Assembly (NCBI RefSeq): GCF_006016075.1
Contig: NZ_CP040093.1
Location: 2,459,501-2,523,500 of the forward strand
DNA: 64,000 nt
Direction: 5' to 3'
Source: Caloramator sp. E03
GTDB lineage: Bacteria > Bacillota > Clostridia > Clostridiales > Caloramatoraceae
The notes beneath the pieces are model-generated. The model was given only the letters and a program-made list of their open reading frames with translations. It was not told where the DNA came from and made no database searches. Below are positions 53,757 through 64,000 of this stretch, one piece after another. The position numbers and the translations under genes are program-made. Numbering within the stretch: the stretch's first letter is position 1; each line of letters begins with the position of its first letter.

Positions 53757-53785
53757 TTGAAAAAATTAATATTATGTAATAAAAT
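53757..53785 (+). promoter_or_regulatory. Putative promoter of the exopolysaccharide operon
   Basis: TTGAAA (53757-53762), 17 bp, TAAAAT (53780-53785), about 100 nt upstream of the first gene. The -35 box lies inside the 32-bp IS1634 duplication, and the -10 box lies outside it. Confidence 0.5.
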
Positions 53786-53887
53786 AGATTATAAGTGCTA
53801 AATTTTTCATATATTTATACTTTAATACTATTATATAAAAATTATAGCATTATTACTAATTATGCATAATATGAGGAGGAATTGTTA

Positions 53888-54565
53888 ATGGATGAAGAAA
53901 TGAGCATTGATTTAAGGGAACTATTAGAAATAATTAAAAAAAGGAAATCAATAATAATATTAATAACTTCATTGTTAATTATAATAACAGGAATTGTAAG
54001 TTTTTTTATATTGCCTCCAACTTATGAGGCAAGTGTTAGTGTACTTATTGGGAAGGTTCCAGACGGGACAAACTATCAAGTACAATATAACGATGTAATG
54101 ATGTACCAAAAGCTTTTAAAAACCTACAGCGAAATTGCAAAATCAAGGCTTGTTGCCGAAAAAACTATAAGAGAATTAAATAAAGATATAGACTATGAAG
54201 ATTTTCAAAAAACTATTACAGTAACTCCACAGGTTGATACCCAGATAATGATGCTAAAAGCAAGAAGTAAAGATCCAAGAGATGCTATGGAAACTGTAAA
54301 TTTATTATCCCAAAATTTTATTGAAGAGGCTATGAGGCTTTATCCTACAGGAAATGTTCAGATAATAGACAATGCAACGATTCCAGACAAACCAATAAAG
54401 CCAAAAAAGAAGCTTAATATTGCAATAGCATTTGTTCTTGGAATAATGATATCCCTTGGAATTATATTTTTACTTGAATACATGGATAATACACTAAAAA
54501 CAGAAGAAGATATAGAAAAATATCTTAACATACCAGTTATTGGAACAATACCAAAACATGAATAG
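53888..54565 (+). CDS. Wzz/CapA-type polysaccharide chain-length and kinase-activator protein
   Basis: A 225-residue inner-membrane protein with two transmembrane helices (near residues 20-45 and 175-195) around an extracytoplasmic Wzz domain (PPTYEASVSVLIGK) and the proline-rich P-D-K-P-I-K-P-K-K motif before the second helix. In Gram-positive capsule operons this protein activates the separate BY-kinase. ATG 53888 lies 7 nt after GGAGGA. It is the first gene of the operon. Confidence 0.94.
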   Translation: MDEEMSIDLRELLEIIKKRKSIIILITSLLIIITGIVSFFILPPTYEASVSVLIGKVPDGTNYQVQYNDVMMYQKLLKTYSEIAKSRLVAEKTIRELNKDIDYEDFQKTITVTPQVDTQIMMLKARSKDPRDAMETVNLLSQNFIEEAMRLYPTGNVQIIDNATIPDKPIKPKKKLNIAIAFVLGIMISLGIIFLLEYMDNTLKTEEDIEKYLNIPVIGTIPKHE

Positions 54566-54574
54566 GAGGATAAC

Positions 54575-55270
54575 ATGTCTGATATAATACTTCAAAAGGA
54601 TCCAAAATCCCCGGTTTCTGAGGCATATAGAACTTTAAGGACAAATATTCAATTTGCTTCCTTTGATAAGGATATTAAAACTATAATAATTACAAGTTCT
54701 GGGCCAGGGGAAGGTAAAAGTACTACAGCCTCAAACTTTGCTTATTCATTGGCAGAAATAGGGAAAAAAGTATTACTTGTAGATTGTGACCTTAGAAGGC
54801 CAATGATACATAAAAAGTTTAAAATATCAAATCAAGAAGGGCTAAGTAACCTCCTTCTTGGAGATGAGTATATATATTTTAATTTCACTAAAATACTGGA
54901 CAACCTATATGTAATTCCCTCTGGTACAATTCCACCAAATCCTGCAGAGATGCTCTCATCAAGTAAAATGAAAATCTTTTTAGAAAGGGTAAGGGAGCAG
55001 TTTGACTATGTAATACTTGATACTCCTCCGGTTATTACAGTAACTGATGCACAGATTCTTTCAACTATGGCTGATGGGGTTATACTTGTTGTATCTTCTG
55101 GGGAGGCAGATAGGGACGCTGCAATAAAGGCAAAAGAGCTTTTATTAAATGTTAATGCAAAAATACTTGGAGTAGTATTAAACAAAATAGATATAAAATC
55201 AAGAAGTGGATATGGATATAGGTATTACTATTATTATGGAAAAGGTGAAGAAAGGAAAAAGAAAAAATGA
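54575..55270 (+). CDS. Bacterial tyrosine kinase (CpsD/CapB family), copy 1
   Basis: A 231-residue BY-kinase. Walker A is SSGPGEGKSTT, Walker A' is LLVDCDLRRP, and Walker B is VILDTPPVI. The C-terminal autophosphorylation cluster is YGYRYYYYYG. With the preceding CapA-like protein it controls polymerisation and export of the polysaccharide. It starts 9 nt after the first gene and overlaps the phosphatase by 4 nt. Confidence 0.96.
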   Translation: MSDIILQKDPKSPVSEAYRTLRTNIQFASFDKDIKTIIITSSGPGEGKSTTASNFAYSLAEIGKKVLLVDCDLRRPMIHKKFKISNQEGLSNLLLGDEYIYFNFTKILDNLYVIPSGTIPPNPAEMLSSSKMKIFLERVREQFDYVILDTPPVITVTDAQILSTMADGVILVVSSGEADRDAAIKAKELLLNVNAKILGVVLNKIDIKSRSGYGYRYYYYYGKGEERKKKK

Positions 55271-56037
55271 TAGACGTTCACTGCCATATTATACCTAATA
55301 TAGATGATGGTTCTGATTCTATAGAAACCTCATTAGAGATGCTTAAGATTGCATCAAAAGACGGTATTAAAAAGATAATAGCAACACCTCATTTTTATCC
55401 TGATATATTTGAAAATAATCCTGAAACTATATTAAATTCAGTTGAAAACCTTAATAATATATCAAAGGAATTGGGAATTGATATAGAGGTTTTATGTGGG
55501 CAGGAAGTATTTTTAAACAGAAATCTTTTAAAGCAGTACAAAGACAATAAAATACTAACTTTAAACAAAAGCCGCTACATGCTGATTGAACTTCCAATGG
55601 ATAGTATGCCAGATTACACCTTTGACATAATTTATGAACTTGCCCTTCTTGGAATAGTTCCAATCATTGCTCATCCTGAAAGATATAGATATATTATAAA
55701 TAAGCCCTGTTTTATAAATAATTTTATAAAAGAGGGCTGCCTTATTCAAATAAACTCATCAAGCATTACAGGCCTCTTTGGCAGGCATGTTAAAAAAACA
55801 GCCATAAAGTTAATAAAACATAATATATGTCATTTCATTGCATCAGATGCACACTCTAACAATATTAGAATACCTGCCTTAAAAAAATCCTTAGAGGTTG
55901 CCCAAAAGTATAATAATGAAATTGTATTAAATATTACACAAAATGGAAATAATTTACTTAAAGATGAAACAATTGAGCATAATTCAGAGATATTAAGCGA
56001 AAACAAGAGAATATTTTGGTTTAAAAAGAAATTATAG
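55267..56037 (+). CDS. PHP-type tyrosine-protein phosphatase (CpsB/YwqE family)
   Basis: The 256-residue manganese-dependent phosphatase removes phosphate from the BY-kinase tyrosine cluster. Metal ligands are visible in MIDVHCHIIPNIDDGS, IATPHFY, GQEVF, IAHPERY and ASDAHS. The ATGA overlap with the kinase gene shows tight coupling. About 130 nt separates it from the second kinase. Confidence 0.96.
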   Translation: MIDVHCHIIPNIDDGSDSIETSLEMLKIASKDGIKKIIATPHFYPDIFENNPETILNSVENLNNISKELGIDIEVLCGQEVFLNRNLLKQYKDNKILTLNKSRYMLIELPMDSMPDYTFDIIYELALLGIVPIIAHPERYRYIINKPCFINNFIKEGCLIQINSSSITGLFGRHVKKTAIKLIKHNICHFIASDAHSNNIRIPALKKSLEVAQKYNNEIVLNITQNGNNLLKDETIEHNSEILSENKRIFWFKKKL

Positions 56038-56164
56038 TTAAATATGGATAATAATAACCAATATGGAAGTTTTGAATTTTGTTAAAAAAATGTTATAATT
56101 TCTTATGTGTTTTGTTAAATTTTCTCAAAAATAGTTATCATTTTTTATTTAAGGGGTTGGTTGT

Positions 56165-56914
56165 GTGCCACTAATTGATTTAATTACTATTAATAATCCT
56201 AAATCAGTTGTATCAGAGGCATATAGAACTTTAAGGACAAATATACAGTTTTCATCCTTTGATAAAAATATAAAAACAATAGTCGTTACAAGTTCTGGCC
56301 CTGGAGAAGGAAAGTCAACAGTCTCTTCAAACTTATCAGCAGTTTTATCACAGGGTGATAATAAAATACTTCTAATTGACTGCGACATGAGAAAGCCTAA
56401 AATACATAAAATATTTAACCTGTCAAATGAGATAGGGCTTACTAATCTTTTGCTTGGAGAGATTAATTTTGAAAATGCAGTAGTTAAAATAGATAAAAAT
56501 CTCTTCGTTCTTCCCTGCGGTACAAGGCCTCCAAATCCAGCAGAGATTATAGCATCATCAAAGATGCAAAATTTTATAGAATCCCTAAAGGAACAATTCA
56601 ACTACATAATAATCGACACACCTCCAATCCTCATGGTAACCGACGCCCAGATACTATCAAAATACGCCGATGGAACACTTCTTGTAGTATCATCAGGAGA
56701 AGCAGATAAAAATGCAGCAGTTAAATCAAAGGAGCTCCTTTTAAAAGTAGATGCTAAAATACTTGGGGTTATACTAAATAAAATCGATACCTCAAGAAAG
56801 GGCTACTACGGCTACTACTACCACTACTACTATGGAAGTGACGGACATAAGAAAAAGGTTAAGGAGAAAAAGCGGGGGCTATTCTTTAAAAAGAGAAGGG
56901 AAATAGAAGGTTAA
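56165..56914 (+). CDS. Bacterial tyrosine kinase (CpsD/CapB family), copy 2
   Basis: A 249-residue paralogue of the kinase at 54575, with Walker A SSGPGEGKSTV, Walker A' LLIDCDMRKP, Walker B IIIDTPPIL and a tyrosine cluster YYGYYYHYYYG. It differs by a longer basic tail (KKKVKEKKRGLFFKKRR). GTG start at 56165 behind AAGGGG. The 127-bp gap upstream may hold an internal promoter. Two kinases with one phosphatase is unusual. Confidence 0.95.
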   Translation: MPLIDLITINNPKSVVSEAYRTLRTNIQFSSFDKNIKTIVVTSSGPGEGKSTVSSNLSAVLSQGDNKILLIDCDMRKPKIHKIFNLSNEIGLTNLLLGEINFENAVVKIDKNLFVLPCGTRPPNPAEIIASSKMQNFIESLKEQFNYIIIDTPPILMVTDAQILSKYADGTLLVVSSGEADKNAAVKSKELLLKVDAKILGVILNKIDTSRKGYYGYYYHYYYGSDGHKKKVKEKKRGLFFKKRREIEG

Positions 56915-56927
56915 GGAAGGTGTTAAA

Positions 56928-57599
56928 GTGGAAAGGGAAATGGAGATAGATGTTAATGGCAAAATTGAAAGTGCTGTTATAAATCAACCATCACAACTTT
57001 ATTTTTTTATTAAAAGAATATTAGATATCATTTTATCATTTGTTGGAATAATTTTATGTTTGCCTATTTTTTTAGTAATATCAATAGCAATAATTATTGA
57101 TTCACCAGGGAATCCATTCTTTTCACATAAAAGGCTTGGATTAAATGGGAAGATAATAAAAGTTTATAAATTTAGATCAATGTATAAAAATGCTGAAGAA
57201 ATGCTAAAAAAATTAACACCTGAGCAGAAAAAAGAATTTGAAGAAAATTTTAAACTAAAAGATGATCCAAGAATAACAAAAGTAGGTGCATTTTTAAGAA
57301 AAACAAGTCTTGATGAATTACCACAATTATTTAATATATTGATTGGTAATATGACAATAGTAGGTCCAAGACCAATAGTAGAGAAAGAGCTTGAAAAATA
57401 TGGTATATATGCAGAAAAATTTTTATCTGCAAAACCTGGTCTTACAGGACTATGGCAGGTATCAGGTAGAAGCGATACTACTTATGAGGAAAGAGTTATG
57501 CTTGATATGGAATACATAGATAATAGAAGTATATTAAACGATATTATAATAATATTTAAAACAATTCTTGTTGTATTTAAAAAATCAGGTGCTTATTAA
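56928..57599 (+). CDS. Undecaprenyl-phosphate sugar phosphotransferase (priming glycosyltransferase)
   Basis: A 223-residue bacterial sugar transferase (short WbaP/PglC type) that starts repeat-unit assembly by moving a sugar 1-phosphate to the lipid carrier at the inner face of the membrane. An N-terminal hydrophobic hairpin (residues 30-55) precedes KVYKFRSMYKNAEE, RKTSLDELPQL, and VGPRPI with the catalytic residues, then GLTGLWQVSGR. GTG 56928 lies after AAGGAAGG. Confidence 0.95.
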   Translation: MEREMEIDVNGKIESAVINQPSQLYFFIKRILDIILSFVGIILCLPIFLVISIAIIIDSPGNPFFSHKRLGLNGKIIKVYKFRSMYKNAEEMLKKLTPEQKKEFEENFKLKDDPRITKVGAFLRKTSLDELPQLFNILIGNMTIVGPRPIVEKELEKYGIYAEKFLSAKPGLTGLWQVSGRSDTTYEERVMLDMEYIDNRSILNDIIIIFKTILVVFKKSGAY

Positions 57600-57648
57600 T
57601 AAAAATTGTTCTCTTTGGAGACGAGAATGCATGCTAAGGGAGGTAAAA

Positions 57649-59009
57649 ATGGAAACAATTAAGGCTTTTGATATAAGAGAATTAAATGAAAATATACCAG
57701 AAAAATCATTAAATAAAAGGGTATGCGTCTTTGGGCAGGGCTTTGTTGGGCTTCCTTTAACATTAAGCTTTGCCTTAAGGGGTTGCAATACGATTGGTGT
57801 TGATATTGATAAAAAACTTGTTGACGAAATAAATAAAGGCATAACCCATCATACAGAAAAATTTTATAACGTAACAATACAAGAAATATTAAAAATGCAG
57901 ATTGAAGAAAAAAGATATAAAGCTGTAACCGATGCTTCAAAGGCAGTAAAGGAATGCAACAACATAATTGTAACCGTTGGCATACCTATAAAAGATGGGA
58001 AACATGATATAAGCTACCTTGAAAGTGCGATAAGAGTAATAGGTAAAAACCTTAAAAAAGAAGATTTGGTTGTAATAAGAAGTACAGTAATACCAGGAAC
58101 AACAGAAGAAATAATCCTTCCTATACTTGAGGAAGAATCAAAGTTAAGGGCAGGAGTTGACTTTTATCTTGCCTACTCCTCAGAGAGAATAGCAGAGGGT
58201 AATGCCTTTGAGGAATTTGCTAATATGCCTACTTTAGTTGCGGGAATAAACAAGCCAAGCCTTTATAGGGCAGTTGATTTATTATCAGTTGTATGCAAAG
58301 CAGATATAGTAATATCAAACTCCATAAAAGCTGTTGAAACTTCAAAGGTTGTAGAAAATGCCCAAAGAGATGTAAATATAGCAATGGTTCAGGAAGTTGC
58401 AAGATTCTGTGAAGCATTAAATATAGACGTTTTTGAAGTTATACGCCTTGCAAATACCCATAAAAGGGTAAATCTTTTAACTCCAGGTCCAGGAGTTGGA
58501 GGATACTGCATACCAAATGCATATCACTACCTTGAGCCTAAGGCGAAGGAGCTTAATGTTGACCTTGAGTTATTTAAGCTATCAAGGGAGAAAAACAGAC
58601 TACTTCCTGATTTCATAGTTAGTAAAATAGAAGAGCAGTTAAATAAAGTAGGAAAAACCTTAGAAAATTCCAAAGTAGCAGTATTAGGTCTTGCTATGAA
58701 GGATTTTTCTAATGATGATAGAATAAGCCCGCCGATAGATATATGCAATAAATTAATAAACAGGGGAGCATTAGTTTGTGCCTTTGATCCACAAGTTCCA
58801 ACAGAATATGAATTTAAAGTAAAAACGCAGGATGAAGCCTTAAAAGACGCCGATGCAGTAGTAATACTTACAAAACAAAAGGGAATATCCTTTGACGATT
58901 ATGAGTATATGGCAAAACAAATGAAAAAAGCTCGATTATAATTGATACTAAAAATGTTATAAACGAGACAGAAGCTAAAAAATATGGATTTAAGTGGTGG
59001 AGAATATAA
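57649..59009 (+). CDS. UDP-sugar 6-dehydrogenase (UDP-ManNAc/GlcNAc type) with a C-terminal frameshift
   Basis: The open frame (57649-58941, 430 codons) encodes an NAD-dependent enzyme that oxidises UDP-N-acetylhexosamine to the uronate. It shows GQGFVGLPLTLSFA, STVIPGTTEE, SSERIAEG, the GVGGYCIPN cysteine site and LAMKDFSNDDRISP. After KKAR the frame hits a stop, but shifting by one base (about 58934) restores IIDTKNVINETEAKKYGFKW to 59009. The last 25 codons are thus displaced by an apparent 1-base deletion. ATG 57649 follows AAGGGAGG. The loss may weaken the enzyme or be a read error. Confidence 0.9.
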
Positions 59010-59011
59010 TT

Positions 59012-60094
59012 ATGAAAAAAATTGTACATGTTGTAGAATCTTTCGGGGGAGGAGTTTATTATTTTCTTAGAGAACTTTGTAATGGACTTGCAGATGAATT
59101 TGAATTAGTTATTATTTATTCAGAGAGAAAAGAAACTCCTAAAAATTTTAAAAAAGATTTTAATCCTAAGATTAAATTTATAAAAGTTAATATGTGTAGA
59201 GGATTTAATCCGTACATAAATATTCAATCATTTTTTCAAATAAAAAAATTTTTAAAAAAAGAAGATCCTGATATTATACATCTACATTCATCAAAAGCAG
59301 GTTTTTTAGGTAGATTAGCGTGTTATTTTAATGGATTTAATATGGAAAATGTTTATTATAATCCGCATGGTTTTTCATTTTTGCAACAAAATGAATCTAA
59401 AATTAAAAGAAAACTATATTTATATTTAGAAAAGTTTGCAGCAAATTTAGGAGGATATATTATAGGTTGCTCTAAAGGAGAATATGAAGAAGCTAAAAAA
59501 ATATCAAATAAATCTTTAAATATTAATAATGGCATTGATATAGAAGAAATAGATAAAATAATAATAGAAAATAACATAGATAAAAACATTTATAAAAATA
59601 ATAAAAAAATAACCATAGGCACTGTAGGTAGAATATGTCCTCAAAAAAATCCAATATTATTTAATGAAATAGCAAATAATTTTCCTCAATATGACTTTGT
59701 TTGGATTGGCGATGGAGAATTAAAACATGAATTAAAATCTAAAAATATAAGAATAACTGGATGGTTAGAAAGAATAGATGTAATTAAAGAATTATTAAAA
59801 TTGAATATTTTTATTTTGACTTCAGAATGGGAAGGATTACCTTTATCATTACTTGAAGCTATGTATTTAGAAAAACCTGTTATAGTATCAAATGTTATTG
59901 GGAATAAGGATGTAATTATTAATAATGAAAATGGATATTTATGTAATGATCTATCTGATTTTAAAAAAATATTACTAAATTATAATAATAATAAAATATC
60001 AAATTCTGCAAAAAATCATATTATTAATTTTTATTCATTAAAAATAATGAAACAAAATTATTTTAATTTATATATGGAGAGTAAAAATGTGTAA
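59012..60094 (+). CDS. Glycosyltransferase family 4-type enzyme
   Basis: A 360-residue GT-B glycosyltransferase. The N-terminal domain starts MKKIVHVVESFGGGVYYFLR. The nucleotide-sugar domain has IGTVGRICPQKNP, WIGDGE and the EGLPLSLLEAMYLEKPVIVS motif with the E-x7-E acids. It should add one sugar to the lipid-linked repeat. ATG 59012 lies 9 nt after GGTGGAG. The sequence is more AT-rich than the upstream operon genes. It overlaps the next gene by 8 nt. Confidence 0.94.
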   Translation: MKKIVHVVESFGGGVYYFLRELCNGLADEFELVIIYSERKETPKNFKKDFNPKIKFIKVNMCRGFNPYINIQSFFQIKKFLKKEDPDIIHLHSSKAGFLGRLACYFNGFNMENVYYNPHGFSFLQQNESKIKRKLYLYLEKFAANLGGYIIGCSKGEYEEAKKISNKSLNINNGIDIEEIDKIIIENNIDKNIYKNNKKITIGTVGRICPQKNPILFNEIANNFPQYDFVWIGDGELKHELKSKNIRITGWLERIDVIKELLKLNIFILTSEWEGLPLSLLEAMYLEKPVIVSNVIGNKDVIINNENGYLCNDLSDFKKILLNYNNNKISNSAKNHIINFYSLKIMKQNYFNLYMESKNV

Positions 60095-60929
60095 AGTAAG
60101 TATAATAGTTCCATATTATAATAGTGAAAAAACAATAATTAGAGCTTTAGATTCTATAAAGAATCAAACATATAAAGATTTTGAAATAATAATAATCAAT
60201 GATGGTTCAAATGATTCTTCAGAAAAATTAGTAAATAAATTTATAAATGATAATAAAAATATAAAATGTAAACATCTTAATCAAAAAAATAAAGGCCCTT
60301 CTAGTGCAAGAAATTTAGGTATAAAAAGTAGCAAAGGTGAATATATTGCATTTTTAGATTCTGATGATACTTGGGAAAATAATAAATTAGAAGAACAAAT
60401 AAATTTTTTGGAAAAACATAAAGATTATTATATATTAGGTACTCAAAATAATATTATTATAAAAGGAAAAAAATTAAATAAAATAAAGACTAATGATTAT
60501 TTTACAGAAATTACTTTTTATAAAAGACTTTTTAAAAATTATTTTATTACTCCAAGTGTAATTATAAATAAAAAGGCATTAGAAGAAATTGGACTTTTTA
60601 ATGAAGAACAAAGATATGCAGAAGATCAATTGTTATTTATGAGAGTATTAAGAAAATTCAAAGGAGGCATTATAAATATCCCTCTATGTACTACTTATAA
60701 ATATTTATATGGTGATAATGGACTATCGGCTAATATGAAAATGTGTGAAAAATTTGAAATAAGAAATCTTATTTTATTATATAAAGAAAACAATAAAAGC
60801 GAAAAAAAAATAAGTTTTGCTTTATTAATATTATTAATTATTTTTTCCTATTTAAAATATTTAAGAAGAATATTAATAGTAAAACTTAGAAAATATAGGT
60901 GGTTAAATGAAAAAAATTATTTTTGCTGA
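60087..60929 (+). CDS. Glycosyltransferase family 2
   Basis: A 280-residue GT-A enzyme with the start VSIIVPYYNSEKTIIRALDS, a nucleotide-binding IIINDGSNDSS and the metal-binding FLDSDDTWEN, followed by a hydrophobic helix near the C-terminus (LLILLIIFSYLKYL) that may anchor it to the membrane. It overlaps its neighbours on both sides. Confidence 0.94.
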   Translation: MCKVSIIVPYYNSEKTIIRALDSIKNQTYKDFEIIIINDGSNDSSEKLVNKFINDNKNIKCKHLNQKNKGPSSARNLGIKSSKGEYIAFLDSDDTWENNKLEEQINFLEKHKDYYILGTQNNIIIKGKKLNKIKTNDYFTEITFYKRLFKNYFITPSVIINKKALEEIGLFNEEQRYAEDQLLFMRVLRKFKGGIINIPLCTTYKYLYGDNGLSANMKMCEKFEIRNLILLYKENNKSEKKISFALLILLIIFSYLKYLRRILIVKLRKYRWLNEKNYFC

Positions 60930-62040
60930 TTTTAAAGAATATGATGATAATACAAATAAACTTGGTAATCATCACTATGCAGATTTATTTGCAAATAATG
61001 GTTATGAAGTATTATGGATATCAAATCCTTGGAATTTTTTGATATATTTTAAAGACAAAAATGTATATAGAAAGAGAAAAAGTTTATCATTAATAGATAG
61101 GCATAAGCTAAAAGAAAATATTTATGGGTTTGCACCTTATTCAATTTTTCTATATGGCAATTATCCTTTTTTTAATAAAGAAAAGATAGGGCTTAATTTA
61201 CATAAGTTTATTAAACCGAATTTAAAAGAAACTTTAAATAAAATTGATTTTTTAAATGTAGATATACTTTGGATTTCAAATCCTAAACAATATTATTTAA
61301 AAAATATTGTTAATTATAAAAAGTTAATATATAGAATTGCAGATGATTTTGCTGAATTTTCAAGTTTTCCTAAAAGCATAAAATCAATAGAAGAAAAATT
61401 AATTAATGAGTCCGATTTAAACTTAGCAGTATCAAAAAATATAATAGATAGAAAAAAATACCTTAAAAAAGACATAAAATATTTACCTAACGGAGTTGAC
61501 ATAAAAAACTTTATTAGAGATTATTATATTTACCCTTTTGAATTTAAAAATAATAAAAGACCTAAAATAATTTATGTTGGAGCAATAAGTGAATGGTTTG
61601 ATATAGATTTAATAGTATATGCTGCTGAAAAATTAAAAGAGTATGACTTTTATATTATTGGTCAACCACAAATAGATTTATTATCTCTTAAAAAACAAAA
61701 CATCTTTATTTTAGGAAAAAGAAATTATTATGAAATACCTAATTATTTATATTTTAGCGATGCAGCAATAATACCTTTTAAAGTTAATAATATGACAAAT
61801 TCAGTTTCACCTATAAAGCTTTATGAATATATGAGTGTTGGCTTAAATGTTGTATCAACTAATTTTAAAGAAATGCAATATATAAATAGCCCAGCATATA
61901 TTGCTAATAATTATGATGAATTTTGTGAATATATTGTACAAGCTATAGAAAATAAAGAAAAAAATAGAGAAAGAAATATACAATTTGCAAAGGAAAATAC
62001 TTGGGAAAAAAGGTTTGAAGAGATAAAAAAGTATATTTAA
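60907..62040 (+). CDS. Glycosyltransferase family 1/4-like
   Basis: A 377-residue GT-B-type protein. The C-terminal lobe shows IIYVGAISEWFDIDLIVYAA, SDAAIIPFKVN and SPIKLYEYMSVGLNVVSTN, the family's sugar-nucleotide binding segment. The N-terminal lobe is less typical. It overlaps the GT2 gene by 23 nt. Linkage and donor unknown. Confidence 0.9.
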   Translation: MKKIIFADFKEYDDNTNKLGNHHYADLFANNGYEVLWISNPWNFLIYFKDKNVYRKRKSLSLIDRHKLKENIYGFAPYSIFLYGNYPFFNKEKIGLNLHKFIKPNLKETLNKIDFLNVDILWISNPKQYYLKNIVNYKKLIYRIADDFAEFSSFPKSIKSIEEKLINESDLNLAVSKNIIDRKKYLKKDIKYLPNGVDIKNFIRDYYIYPFEFKNNKRPKIIYVGAISEWFDIDLIVYAAEKLKEYDFYIIGQPQIDLLSLKKQNIFILGKRNYYEIPNYLYFSDAAIIPFKVNNMTNSVSPIKLYEYMSVGLNVVSTNFKEMQYINSPAYIANNYDEFCEYIVQAIENKEKNRERNIQFAKENTWEKRFEEIKKYI

Positions 62041-62100
62041 ATATCTATATAAAATAAGGAGTAATATATGCAAAGAAATATAAATGATTCATTGTATAAT

Positions 62101-63414
<1,314 letters not shown>

Positions 63415-64000
63415 TTATTGCAATTTAAGAAAATATATATTAGATACAATATATTGCAAAATATCTTATTAATTATGGCATGTTTTACATTAAATAACTA
63501 TATATTTAAAAAATTAAAGATTGAAGATATTAAATTTTATTTATTAACTATATTCATAATAATATTTAACTTAAGTTTGATTTATATTGCTTATTGTAAC
63601 GCAAAAAAACTTGGCTTTTCAGATGGATTATTATATGGACAAGTTGGGAATAATTTATATTATGATTCTTATGGCTATTATTATCAATCAAAAATAGTAA
63701 GCGATTTATGGAAAAATAGAAATTTTATTTCTTACTTTACTGGTGGAATAGAAAAAAAATACATTGATAGAGGAATTTATAATTATTTTATTTTATGGAA
63801 TTCTTTATTAAATATATTATTTGGTAATGATTTGAATAGTTTAATTATAATTAAATATCAATTTTCTATTATATCAAATTTATTTCTTTATAAGATTTCA
63901 AATGAATTTTTACAACCTAAATATTCAAGAATAGTTGTATTATTGATGAACCTTTACCCTGGATTTATATACATAAATATTGATTTAATGAGAGATAATA

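Overview
The window is AT-rich Gram-positive DNA with strong GGAGG-type ribosome binding sites and frequent GTG and TTG starts. Its gene set is typical of anaerobic Clostridia: phosphate butyryltransferase next to indolepyruvate:ferredoxin oxidoreductase, an Fe-S old-yellow-enzyme reductase, PdxST, an AGCS alanine carrier, RtcB and CpsB/CpsD-type capsule control. I read it as a Clostridiaceae-like chromosome; genus cannot be fixed from the sequence alone. No rRNA, tRNA or CRISPR array was seen.

Layout. 0-4 kb: a truncated serine hydrolase and pdxST. 4-6.5 kb: a complete IS21-family element inside a leader upstream of rsgA. 6.7-12 kb: rsgA, an alanine carrier, a MerR/TipAS regulator and REP-associated transposase (RAYT) copy 1. 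12.2-17.2 kb: a PLD-nuclease/helicase/DUF3427 protein followed closely by psuK-psuG. 17.5-23.3 kb: an MFS transporter fused to a class II aldolase, an FGGY sugar kinase, a TetR regulator and a class III aminotransferase. 23.3-27 kb: a group II intron remnant, RtcB and an ISL3 element. 27.3-31.8 kb: a small defence block (McrBC with two EVE-like readers, then MntA/HepT). 32.2-35.5 kb: padR-fetA-fetB, with fetB split by a second ISL3 element. 35.7-39.5 kb: OYE-type reductase, YeiH and LysR. 39.7-41.3 kb: RAYT copy 2 and repeats. 41.3-51.7 kb: LCP protein, secreted proteins, ptb-iorAB, MgtC, a PLP decarboxylase and L25/Ctc. 51.8-53.7 kb: an IS1634-family element. 53.9-64 kb: an exopolysaccharide operon (Wzz-like, two BY-kinases, PHP phosphatase, priming transferase, nucleotide-sugar dehydrogenase, three glycosyltransferases) whose next gene, a membrane protein, is split by an IS30 element and runs off the window.

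The most striking feature is a dense interspersed repeat system. About 37 copies of a 16-bp core (GGGACGGTTACTTATT or its complement) lie between genes from 1.5 to 47.3 kb, and none from there to 64 kb. Many form inverted pairs 92-95 bp long, and they combine with two other repeat modules into composites. Both RAYT genes sit between inverted copies of the same core, with the upstream copy exactly 93 bp from the start codon in each. This looks like a clostridial REPIN/RAYT system with autonomous and non-autonomous units.

Four insertion sequences have boundaries fixed by terminal repeats and target duplications (IS21, 7 bp; two ISL3, 8 bp; IS1634, 32 bp); a fifth, IS30, is placed by terminal repeats only. 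Three of the five break or displace host features: fetB, the rsgA leader and an exopolysaccharide membrane protein.
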